Source: JACDER01 sp963717765 (GTDB taxonomy: Bacteria > Actinomycetota > Thermoleophilia > Gaiellales > Gaiellaceae). Taken from it: DNA of 64,000 bases. Under the pieces are notes generated by a model. That model was given only the letters and a program-made list of their open reading frames with translations. It made no database searches and was not told the DNA's origin. The translations under genes were made by a program, and so were the position numbers. The DNA is taken from contig CAVQWX010000002.1 in assembly GCA_963717765.1 (NCBI GenBank), positions 434,001 through 498,000 on the forward strand, in the 5' to 3' direction. Position 1 is the stretch's first letter. Each line of letters opens with the position of its first letter. This document shows, one piece after another, positions 55,116 through 62,037 of the stretch.

Positions 55116-55690
55116 TGGGAGTACTCCTCTTCTCTGGCGGGGATGAGCAGCACGCGGTCGATCTCATCGACCTCGACGAGCTGCACCTGGATGCGCTCGT
55201 CACGCGCGGTGGGCAGGTTCTTGCCGATGTAGTCGGGACGGATGGGAAGCTCTCGGTGCCCGCGGTCGACCAGGCAGGCGAGCTGCACGCGCGCCGGGCG
55301 CCCGTAGTCGAAGAGCGCCTCGATCGCCGCGCGGATCGTCCTGCCCGTGTACAGGACGTCGTCCACGAGGATGCAGGTCTTGCCCTCGATCGAGAACTCG
55401 AGCTTCGAGTCGCGGACCACGGGCTGGGAGTGGAGCGGGGCCTCTCCGCCGGTCTGGACGACGACGTCGTCGCGGTAGAAGGTGATGTCGAGGGTGCCGA
55501 GCGGTAGCTCGACGTCCGAGCGCTCGGCGATCAGCCGGCGGAGCCGCTGCGCGAGCGGCACGCCTCGCGTATGGATGCCGACGAGCGCCGTGCGTTCCAG
55601 CTCGGGATTGCGCTCGATCACCTCGTGGGCAATGCGGACGAGCGTGCGCTCGATCGCGTCCGCGTCGAGCAAGACCTTCGCGGCCGACAA
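55112..55690 (-). CDS. pyrR: Pyrimidine operon regulator PyrR
   Basis: The 192-aa UMP-responsive mRNA-binding protein and weak uracil phosphoribosyltransferase has RIAHEVIERN, VGIHTRGVPLAQRL, the PRPP loop CILVDDVLYTGRTIRAAIEAL and LVDRGHRELPIRPDYIGKNLPT. TTG 55690 begins MSAAKVLLDADAIERTL, fitting homologues, but has no good Shine-Dalgarno. The frame stays open upstream, without ATG or GTG, through a short leader ORF and a PyrR-binding-like sequence. It heads the pyr operon. Confidence 0.95.
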   Translation of the reverse strand: MSAAKVLLDADAIERTLVRIAHEVIERNPELERTALVGIHTRGVPLAQRLRRLIAERSDVELPLGTLDITFYRDDVVVQTGGEAPLHSQPVVRDSKLEFSIEGKTCILVDDVLYTGRTIRAAIEALFDYGRPARVQLACLVDRGHRELPIRPDYIGKNLPTARDERIQVQLVEVDEIDRVLLIPAREEEYSQ

Positions 55691-55701
55691 GCGGGCCTGC
55701 G

Positions 55702-55752
55702 TCAGGGTGCTACGGAGGTAGAGGGCCTCAGGCGGGCTGGGGCGTGCGTCAT
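55702..55752 (-). CDS. Short upstream ORF (16 aa) in the pyrR leader
   Basis: An ATG at 55752 lies behind AAAGGAGTCGAGA, the best ribosome binding site in this leader. It encodes MTHAPARLRPSTSVAP and stops 11 bases before the pyrR TTG. It may be a leader peptide whose translation feeds pyrR by re-initiation, or it may be an accident of a GC-rich leader. Confidence 0.4.
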   Translation of the reverse strand: MTHAPARLRPSTSVAP

Positions 55753-55765
55753 TCTCGACTCCTTT

Positions 55766-55783
55766 CCGGCCTCACTGGACCGG
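55766..55783 (-). promoter_or_regulatory. PyrR-binding-like mRNA site
   Basis: The transcript reads CCGG-TCCAGTGAGG-CCGG just before the Shine-Dalgarno of the leader ORF. TCCnGnGAGGy is the conserved loop bound by PyrR in Bacillus and actinobacteria. PyrR with UMP could hold this hairpin and block translation of the operon start. Confidence 0.65.
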
Positions 55784-55812
55784 GTTAAAGGGGCTTGATT
55801 GTCGGTGCGAGT

Positions 55813-56571
55813 CTAGCGACCCTCGCGGACGGCGGCCGCCACGATCCATTCGAGCACGTTCTCGATCTCGTCGGGCAGCTCGCGTTCCGCGAGTTCGAGG
55901 CCGACGCGGTACTCGTCCTCGTCGATCAGCTGGAAGGTCGAGATGTGCTTCCCGCGGATCCGCTCGAGCACGGTTTCGCGGTCGACCGTCTCGCGCTGGG
56001 TCAACCGGGTGATGCGGACGTCGGCGAAGCCGGCGGCCAGCAGCTCGTCCTCCAGCTCCTTTCCGGAGGGAAACCGCTCCTTGTCACGCGTCTCGAACGA
56101 CGGGAAGTACCTGCCCAGGAAGTAGTTCTCGAAATGGGCGTAGTCGAACGTGGCCAGCGCAAGCCGTCCGCCCGGCTGGAGGACGCGGATCGCCTCCCCG
56201 TAGGCGCGCGGCCGATCGACGAGCTGGAGCACCAGCGTCATCGTCACGCGCTCGAACCAGCCGTCCTTGAACGGAAGCGCCTCGGCACGGCCGAGCTTCA
56301 GGCCGACGCCGGGCGGCACCTTTCCGCGCGCGACCTCGATCATCTCCGGCTCGGGATCGACGCCCCAGACCTTGCACGCGTACCGCTCGACCAGAATGGT
56401 CGCGAGCCTCCCGGTGCCGCTGCCGACGTCGAGGACTCGGCGGCCGCGGAGGTCGCCCTCGCGGACGAGGACGTCCACGAGCTCGGGCCAGCGCTCGCCG
56501 ATGTTGCGCAGCTCGTCGTAGCGCGGCGCTATCTGCCCGAAGTCGACGTCAGGCGTCGGAGATGAGCTCAT
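55813..56571 (-). CDS. Class I SAM-dependent methyltransferase
   Basis: The 252-aa protein has motif I VLDVGSGTGRLA (about 46-57), the acidic VWGVDPEPEM of motif II, LGRAEALPFKDG and VLQPGGRLALATFDYA. The fold is that of UbiE/Methyltransf_11-type enzymes. The substrate cannot be told; the C-terminal 70 residues (FSTF-like region ISTFQLIDEDEYRVGL) are specific to this subgroup. ATG 56571 overlaps the DUF2007-like gene by 23 bases. Confidence 0.87.
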   Translation of the reverse strand: MSSSPTPDVDFGQIAPRYDELRNIGERWPELVDVLVREGDLRGRRVLDVGSGTGRLATILVERYACKVWGVDPEPEMIEVARGKVPPGVGLKLGRAEALPFKDGWFERVTMTLVLQLVDRPRAYGEAIRVLQPGGRLALATFDYAHFENYFLGRYFPSFETRDKERFPSGKELEDELLAAGFADVRITRLTQRETVDRETVLERIRGKHISTFQLIDEDEYRVGLELAERELPDEIENVLEWIVAAAVREGR

Positions 56572-56782
56572 CCGGTTCCGACAGCGCCTCGATCGCCTCC
56601 TCGGCGGCCAGGAGGAGCGGCGCGGGCACGAGCACCTTCATCGGAACGTCGTCCGTCGCACTGGGGTGGTGGTCGACGGCCGGCTCGAGCTCCGCGTCGA
56701 TCCCGGCCTCGCGCAAGATGGCCTCGAGCTCCTCGGCCTCGGTCACGTCCCCCGCGATCGCAACCTGAACCATCTGCGTCAT
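56549..56782 (-). CDS. Small DUF2007-like protein
   Basis: The 77-aa protein has the DUF2007 pattern: a beta strand (MVQVAIAGDVTEAEELEAIL), a second ferredoxin-like unit (VPMKVLVPAPLLLAAEEAIEAL) and a Glu-rich end. DUF2007 is annotated as a putative signal-transducing domain without experimental proof. It overlaps RNase Z (4 bases) and the methyltransferase (23 bases), so the three are translationally linked. Confidence 0.75.
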   Translation of the reverse strand: MTQMVQVAIAGDVTEAEELEAILREAGIDAELEPAVDHHPSATDDVPMKVLVPAPLLLAAEEAIEALSEPDELISDA

Positions 56783-57786
56783 GACGAACTCCCCTCGACA
56801 GTGGGAACGGGCTCCTTTTGCATGTCCTCGGCCTGCCGTCCCAGCGCGCCGCCCTTCACCAGCAGCGGCCCGCCGCGCTCCTGGAACCGGAGCTCGATGA
56901 TATCGAAGTCCTTCGGAACGACGGTCTCGGCAAAGACCGCCCTTGCCTCCCGGGCGAGCTCCGAGCCGAAGTAGCGGTTGGAAAGGTGCGTGAGCGCCAG
57001 CATCGTGACCTCGGCCTCGCGCGCGAGCTCGGCCGCCTCCCGCGCGGTCGAGTGCATCGTCTCGCGCGCGCGGTCCGCCTCGTCCTCTCCGAAGGTCGCC
57101 TCGTGGACGAGCAGGTCCGCGGCATGCGAGATCTCGAGCACCGACCCGGCCGGCATCGTGTCGCCGGTGATGACGAGCTTCCGCCCGGCCCGCGCCGGAC
57201 CGAGCACCGCGTCGGGTGTGATCGTGCGCCCGTCCGGAAGCGTCACGGAGTCACCGCGCTGGAGCGCGCCGCGTTCCGGCCCTGGCGGGACACCGAGCGC
57301 ATCGGCCCCCTCGACATCGAAGCGGCCCGGCCGCGGATGCTCGAGCAGGGCGTAACCGATCGAGGAGACGCCGTGCGCAACCGGGAAGGTGACGACGTTG
57401 TAGTCGCCGCGCTCGAGGACGTCACCGGTGCGCAACTCGTTCAGGTTCACCGGATAGGTGAGCTTCCCGAAGATCCGCTTCAGGACGGTGAACAGGTTCT
57501 TCAGCCCGGGCGGCCCGTAGAGGTCGAGCGGCACCTCGCGGCCGCGGAGCGAGAAGGTCTTCAGCATTCCCGGCAAGCCGAGGAAGTGGTCCGCGTGGAA
57601 GTGGGTCAGGAAGATCTCGCGCAGCTCGATCAGACCAACCCCGGAGCGCAGCAGCTGCCGCTGCGTGCCCTCGGCGCAGTCGAAGAGCATGCGCTCGCCG
57701 CCACGGCGGACGAGGAGCGCGGCAGGAGCCCGACGTGCGGTCGGCATCGAGCCGGACGTGCCGAGGAAGAGGACGTCCAGGTCCAT
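56779..57786 (-). CDS. rnz: Ribonuclease Z (tRNA 3' processing)
   Basis: The 335-aa metallo-beta-lactamase has LFLGTSGSMPTARR at the N-terminus, metal motif THFHADHFLGLPG, the flexible-arm region, HGVSSIGYALLEH, VITGDTMPAG and LTHLSNRYF. It removes 3' trailers of tRNA precursors. tRNA genes that lack an encoded CCA, such as tRNA-Arg in this window, need this enzyme. ATG 57786 lies 45 bases from the divergent ThDP enzyme start. Confidence 0.95.
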   Translation of the reverse strand: MDLDVLFLGTSGSMPTARRAPAALLVRRGGERMLFDCAEGTQRQLLRSGVGLIELREIFLTHFHADHFLGLPGMLKTFSLRGREVPLDLYGPPGLKNLFTVLKRIFGKLTYPVNLNELRTGDVLERGDYNVVTFPVAHGVSSIGYALLEHPRPGRFDVEGADALGVPPGPERGALQRGDSVTLPDGRTITPDAVLGPARAGRKLVITGDTMPAGSVLEISHAADLLVHEATFGEDEADRARETMHSTAREAAELAREAEVTMLALTHLSNRYFGSELAREARAVFAETVVPKDFDIIELRFQERGGPLLVKGGALGRQAEDMQKEPVPTVEGSSS

Positions 57787-57831
57787 GGGTCGATTCTATT
57801 TCCGCCCCTCTTCCGGTTAGGCTCGCGCGAC

Positions 57832-59454
57832 ATGGCAGAACAGGTTCAGGGCGGGCGGCTCGCGGCGCAGGCAATCGCAGCGGAGGGCGTGGACACGATC
57901 TTCACGCTCTGTGGCGGGCACGTGATGCCGATCTACGAGGGCTGCCGGCTCGAGGGGATGCGCGTCGTGGATGTGCGGCACGAGCAGGCCGCTGCGCACG
58001 CGGCCGAGGCCTGGGGGCGGATCAACCGAGCCTGCGGCGTCGCCGTCGTGACCGCCGGCCCGGGCGTCACCGGTGTGGTCACCGCCGTCGCAAACTCCTT
58101 CTCGGCGCAGACGCCGCTCGTCGTCATCGGTGGAGCTCGGCCGCTCGTCCAGGCCGGGCAGGGAGCGCTCCAGGAGCTCGACCAGGCCGCGATCTTCCGG
58201 CCGATCACGAAGTGGTCGGGGGTCTGCACGCAGCCCGACCGCATCCCGGACCACGTGGCAACCGCCTTCCGGCATGCGCTCTCGCAGCCGCGCGGGCCGG
58301 TCTACCTCGAGCTGCCGATGGATGTGCTGTTCGCGGAAGCAGCGGCTGAGGTCGCGCCTTCGCGCTCGGACGCCCGCGGGTTCGGGGATCCGCGCGAGAT
58401 GACGAAAGGCGCCGACCTGCTGTCGAATGCTGCGCGTCCCGCGGTCGTCGCGGGCAGCGGGATCTGGTGGGACGGCGGCTGGAAACAGCTTCGCGCCTTC
58501 GCCGAGAACGGGCAGCTGCCGATCTTTCTGAACGGATCCGGCCGCGGCGCACTGCCTCCCGACCACCCCCTGTTCTTCCAGCATTCCCGCGGTACGGCTC
58601 TTGCGCAGGCAGACGTCTTGTGCGTAGTCGGGACGCCGCTCGACTTCCGCCTCAAGTTCGGGCGCTTCCCCGCCGAGACCAAGCTCGTCCACATCCACGC
58701 CGATCCCGCCGAGCTCGGCCGCAATCGTGCTCCTGACGCCGGCATCGTCGGGGACTGCTCGGCTGTTCTCGGGATCCTCGCCGACGGGGTGAAACCCGCC
58801 GACGGTCGCGACGACTGGCTGGAGACGCTGCAGACGGCTGACCGCGCATGGTGGGACGAGAACCGCGAGGAGATCGAGTCGGATCGCGCACCGCTCCACC
58901 ACTACCGGCTAGGGGCCGAGCTGGACCGCGTGCTCGATCCAGGGACCATCGTCATCGGCGACGGTGGCGACGTCGTTGCCGCGGTCTCGCGCGTGCTCCG
59001 CATCCATCGCCCAGGGCACTGGCTGGATCCCGGCCCGTTCGGGTGCCTCGGCGTCGGCCCGCCCTACGCGCTCGGCGTCAAGGCGGCACGGCCGGAGACG
59101 CCCGTGGTCGTCGTCGCCGGAGACGGCGCGTTCGGTCTCAACGGATTCGAGTTCGAGACGCTGACCAGGCTCGGGATGCCTGTCGTGTTCGTGATCGGGA
59201 ACGACGCCGCCTGGGGTGAGATCCGCATACCCCAGATCGGCCTCTACGGCGACGAAGGCGAAATCGCGACCCGACTCGCTCCGACGTCCTACCACCGGCT
59301 GACCGAGGCCTTCGGGGGACACTCGGAGCACGTCGAGCGACCGGACGAGCTCGCGGCGGCCCTCGAGCGCGCGCTCAGCGCGGATGAGCCTGCGATCGTG
59401 AACGTGGCGCTCGACCCGGATGCGATGGCGGGCCACGCCTACCGAGGCATGTGA
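57832..59454 (+). CDS. Thiamine-diphosphate-dependent enzyme (acetolactate synthase-like)
   Basis: The 540-aa protein starts at ATG 57832. It has the three domains of the ThDP decarboxylase/synthase family: an N-terminal PYR domain with catalytic Glu in VVDVRHEQAAAHAAEAWGR, a central domain (RPAVVAGSGIWWDG) and a C-terminal PP domain with GDGAFGLNGFEFETL followed by FVIGNDAAWG, the metal/ThDP motif. Sequence alone does not separate acetolactate synthase from related decarboxylases; the lack of an ilvN neighbour argues against true IlvB. It is a lone plus-strand gene divergent from rnz. Confidence 0.85.
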   Translation: MAEQVQGGRLAAQAIAAEGVDTIFTLCGGHVMPIYEGCRLEGMRVVDVRHEQAAAHAAEAWGRINRACGVAVVTAGPGVTGVVTAVANSFSAQTPLVVIGGARPLVQAGQGALQELDQAAIFRPITKWSGVCTQPDRIPDHVATAFRHALSQPRGPVYLELPMDVLFAEAAAEVAPSRSDARGFGDPREMTKGADLLSNAARPAVVAGSGIWWDGGWKQLRAFAENGQLPIFLNGSGRGALPPDHPLFFQHSRGTALAQADVLCVVGTPLDFRLKFGRFPAETKLVHIHADPAELGRNRAPDAGIVGDCSAVLGILADGVKPADGRDDWLETLQTADRAWWDENREEIESDRAPLHHYRLGAELDRVLDPGTIVIGDGGDVVAAVSRVLRIHRPGHWLDPGPFGCLGVGPPYALGVKAARPETPVVVVAGDGAFGLNGFEFETLTRLGMPVVFVIGNDAAWGEIRIPQIGLYGDEGEIATRLAPTSYHRLTEAFGGHSEHVERPDELAAALERALSADEPAIVNVALDPDAMAGHAYRGM

Positions 59455-59460
59455 GCGTGT

Positions 59461-59700
59461 CTACGGCATGACCAGCCGCTCCCCGACGCGGATGACGGCC
59501 CCGGAGAGGTGGTTGCGCTCGCGGATGTTCCACACTCCCTCGCGGGGATCGCCGGCGTAGTACCGCGACGCGATCGACCAGAGTGTGTCGTAGGGCCTGA
59601 CGACGTAGTGGTGCGGTCGCGAGGACCCGCTCGACGGGCGCGCGAAGATCACCCAGCCCACCAGGAAGACGAGTGCCAGCGCGATCGAGCGTACGAACAT
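59461..59700 (-). CDS. LysM membrane protein under LexA control (YneA-like)
   Basis: The 79-aa protein has one N-terminal transmembrane helix (SIALALVFLVGWVIFA), a short linker, then one LysM domain (HYVVRPYDTLWSIASRYYAG, VWNIRERNHLSGAVIRVGERL). The same layout is seen in YneA of Bacillus and in the mycobacterial and corynebacterial proteins next to lexA, which bind peptidoglycan and block division during the SOS response. Two LexA-box-like palindromes lie at and just upstream of its ATG (59700). lexA itself is not in the window. It converges on the ThDP enzyme with a 6-base gap. Confidence 0.85.
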   Translation of the reverse strand: MFVRSIALALVFLVGWVIFARPSSGSSRPHHYVVRPYDTLWSIASRYYAGDPREGVWNIRERNHLSGAVIRVGERLVMP

Positions 59701-59707
59701 ATGTACG
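59694..59707. promoter_or_regulatory. LexA box, proximal (one mismatch)
   Basis: CGAAC-ATAT-GTACG differs by one base from the Gram-positive SOS box CGAAC-N4-GTTCG. It overlaps the ATG of the LysM gene, so LexA bound here would block transcription into it. Confidence 0.6.
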
Positions 59708-59717
59708 CATGATAGAC

Positions 59718-59731
59718 CGAACGCATGTTCG
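59718..59731. promoter_or_regulatory. LexA box, distal (perfect)
   Basis: CGAAC-GCAT-GTTCG is a perfect SOS box, 24 bases (centre to centre) from the proximal one and just past the stop of the upstream DUF1611 gene. The spacing, slightly over two helix turns, would allow both boxes to be bound together. Confidence 0.85.
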
Positions 59732-59733
59732 TG

Positions 59734-60768
59734 TCAAGCGAATGTGTGGCCGACGCGTGTCAGAACCGCGTCGACAATCCGCGCGGCGCCGAATCGAACC
59801 GGATCGTCGGCCATGAGGCCGGTCTCGCCCTCGGCAGCAGCTATCGCCTCACGCGCCGCTTCCTCGCCCATGCCGCGCGTGTTCAGCGCGATGGCGGCAA
59901 CCGGTGCCGGCCGCGCAAGCAGTGCGGTCCGCTCGTGGAGCTCGATCAACTCGGGCAGCGACGGCATCGGAAACAGCGGGTCGTCGTTGACATGCTTCTG
60001 GCCGGGCACGTGACAGAGCACGAGTGCGTGCGGCGCGCTCCCGTGGAAGAGGCCGAGCGTCACCCCCGAGTACTGCGGGTGCGTCAGCGAGCCCTGCCCC
60101 TCGATCCACAACAACTCGCCGCCGCGCTGCACGCCCTCCACCACCAGACGCTCGGCGGCACCGGCGATGAAGTCCGCCACCACCGCGTCGACCGCGATCC
60201 CCCAACCGGCGATGGCGATCCCGGTCTGCCCTGTCGGGACGAAGACCGAGGCGATCCCACGCCGCCGCGACTCCGCGTCGAGCTCGAGCGCGACCGTCAT
60301 CTTCCCGATCGCGCAGTCCGAACCGACCGTGAGCACGATGCGCGCCGGCGCCTGGAGGTTCGCGCCTGTCGGGACGTTCAGATCTTCCGGCGGCTCGCGC
60401 AGATCGACGAGACGAGCTCCATGCCGCAAGGCCAGCTCGAGCAGCTCGGGATCAGTGCTCACCCTCTGGTGGAGGCCGTTCTCGATGTCCAGGCCGGCTT
60501 CGAGACAGCTCTTCAGCAGCTCGCGCCACTCCGGCGGGAAGCGTCCGCCGGAGGTCGCCACCCCGACGAGCGCGGTCGTCGGACGCAGAGGCAGCGCCTC
60601 CTCGACGCCGCCGACGATCGGGAATCCCTCGTAGCGCTCGCCCGCACGTTCCGAGTCGAGGACGGCGACGACCTTCTCCGGTGCGTACCGGACGACTCCC
60701 CTCGCGGTCTTGCCGTAGTGGGGATCCCCCGAGCGACCCTCAGCGAGAACGAGATATCGCTTGTGCAT
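59734..60768 (-). CDS. DUF1611 protein, DgcN-like (probable D-glutamate N-acetyltransferase)
   Basis: The 344-aa protein has an N-terminal Rossmann-like part (YLVLAEGRSGDPHYGKTARG, VVAVLDSERAG) and a C-terminal P-loop-type domain (VLTVGSDCAIGKMTVALELDA, GVTLGLFHGSAPHALVLCHV), together DUF1611. Characterised members named DgcN acetylate D-glutamate and work with the enolase-superfamily racemase DgcA. The next gene upstream is such an enolase-family enzyme and overlaps this one by 29 bases, which supports the same two-step route from D-Glu to N-acetyl-L-Glu. The exact substrate here is inferred. Confidence 0.8.
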   Translation of the reverse strand: MHKRYLVLAEGRSGDPHYGKTARGVVRYAPEKVVAVLDSERAGERYEGFPIVGGVEEALPLRPTTALVGVATSGGRFPPEWRELLKSCLEAGLDIENGLHQRVSTDPELLELALRHGARLVDLREPPEDLNVPTGANLQAPARIVLTVGSDCAIGKMTVALELDAESRRRGIASVFVPTGQTGIAIAGWGIAVDAVVADFIAGAAERLVVEGVQRGGELLWIEGQGSLTHPQYSGVTLGLFHGSAPHALVLCHVPGQKHVNDDPLFPMPSLPELIELHERTALLARPAPVAAIALNTRGMGEEAAREAIAAAEGETGLMADDPVRFGAARIVDAVLTRVGHTFA

Positions 60769-61765
60769 GAGCTCCGAGGCCGGGCTCCGTCGACGGGAGC
60801 TGGATGCCGTCCACGAGCTCGACGCCGGGACACGGGTCGTGGGCGAGCAGGAGATTGCCGTCGAGATCGACGTGGTCGCACAGACTCGCGATCTGACAAC
60901 CGGCCGCGATGCCGAGGCCGGACTCGATCATGCATCCCAGCATCACTCCGAGCCCGAGCGACCGCGCCGCGTACGCCATGCGGACGGCCTCCCGGATGCC
61001 ACCCGACTTCGCAAGCTTGATGTTCACGCCGTGGGCGCGCTCGGCGCACTCCGGCACGTCGGTGAGCGTGTGGCAGTCCTCGTCGACGTAGATCGGGATC
61101 GGCGACCGGCGCTTCAGCTCGGGACCGGCCGGGTCGCCTGCGACCAGCGGCTGCTCGCAGTACTGGACGCTGGCTTCGGCGAGCGCCGGCAGCGCCTCGA
61201 GCGCCTCGTCCAGCGACCAGTATTCGTTGACGTCGACCTGAAGGTGGAGGTTTGTGGCCGATCGCACTGCCTGCACACGCTCGACATCGAGGCCGTCGCG
61301 GCCGCCGAGCTTCAGCTTGAACCTGTGGAACCGACCGCCGCTCGCCCGCTCCGCCGCGCGGGCCATCGCGTCCGGGTCGTCGAGCGTGATCGTCCAGGAT
61401 GTCGGCGGCCCTTCTCGGCGGAGCCCGAGGAGTTGCCAGACCGGCAGACCGACGAGCCTGCCGCAGAGGTCGTACAGTGCCGCGTCGATCGCGGAGCGCG
61501 CCGCAAACTGCCCGGCCGGGAGACGGTCGAAGATGGCGTCCAGCGCGAACGGATCGTCTCCGAGATCATCCGTGTGAGCTTCGACGTATGCGAGCGCCGA
61601 TCCGGCGGACTCGTCGTAGCGCTCGATCGGCGCCCCCTCCCCGCATCCGACGACGTCGCCGTGGGCAATCTCGACCTGGAGAACCTCGACCTCGGTCTCC
61701 GTCCCCCGCGCGATCGTGAACGGCTCCTCGAGCTCGAGTGTGACGATCCGGGCGGAAAGCTGCAC
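60740..61765 (-). CDS. Enolase-superfamily epimerase (dipeptide epimerase / DgcA-like)
   Basis: The 341-aa muconate-lactonizing-type enzyme has the two-Lys acid/base pair in FKLKLGG and IKLAKSGG, and metal ligands in VDVNEYW, YCEQPL and YVDEDCH; all five key residues are intact. The group includes L-Ala-D/L-Glu epimerases and the N-acetyl-D-glutamate racemase DgcA; linkage to the DUF1611 gene favours the latter or a peptidoglycan-derived glutamate substrate. ATG 61765. Confidence 0.87.
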   Translation of the reverse strand: MQLSARIVTLELEEPFTIARGTETEVEVLQVEIAHGDVVGCGEGAPIERYDESAGSALAYVEAHTDDLGDDPFALDAIFDRLPAGQFAARSAIDAALYDLCGRLVGLPVWQLLGLRREGPPTSWTITLDDPDAMARAAERASGGRFHRFKLKLGGRDGLDVERVQAVRSATNLHLQVDVNEYWSLDEALEALPALAEASVQYCEQPLVAGDPAGPELKRRSPIPIYVDEDCHTLTDVPECAERAHGVNIKLAKSGGIREAVRMAYAARSLGLGVMLGCMIESGLGIAAGCQIASLCDHVDLDGNLLLAHDPCPGVELVDGIQLPSTEPGLGAHAQAISRSR

Positions 61766-61788
61766 GCCGGTAGACTAGGCCCTCCGAA

Positions 61789-61826
61789 CGCCGCGTAGCT
61801 CGGGGGACAGAGCGCGCGCCTCCGGA
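61789..61826 (+). pseudogene. 5' fragment of tRNA-Arg
   Basis: About 38 bases match the 5' half of the intact tRNA-Arg downstream (GTAGCTC...GAGCGCGCGCCTCCGGA, including the anticodon loop) with a few substitutions, then the match stops. It lacks the T arm and 3' acceptor, so it cannot be a working tRNA. The 123 bases between fragment and tRNA hold no gene; a 9-bp inverted pair CTTCGCCGG / CCGGCGAAG is seen there. Confidence 0.75.
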
Positions 61827-61949
61827 CAGCCGCCGAAAATCTTGCGATCTTCGCCGGACTTCTCTCAGGGACAAGCACCGTGAGGCGGCGGCCGGCGAAG
61901 CCGCGCTCGCGAGAGACATTCCTTCGAGCTCGACTACACTGGCGCAAAC

Positions 61950-62022
61950 GCGCCCGTAGCTCAGGGGATAGAGCGCGCGCCTCCGGAGCGCGAGGTCGCA
62001 GGTTCGATTCCTGCCGGGCGCA
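61950..62022 (+). tRNA. tRNA-Arg (anticodon CCG)
   Basis: A complete 73-nt cloverleaf is readable: acceptor GCGCCCG/CGGGCGC with discriminator A, D arm GCTC...GAGC, anticodon stem CGCGC/GCGCG with loop CTCCGGA (anticodon CCG), and T arm GCAGG-TTCGATT-CCTGC. CCA is not encoded. It reads CGG codons, frequent in this GC-rich genome. TACACT at 61934 could be its -10 element. Confidence 0.97.
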
Positions 62023-62037
62023 TCGACCGGTGCCCTA

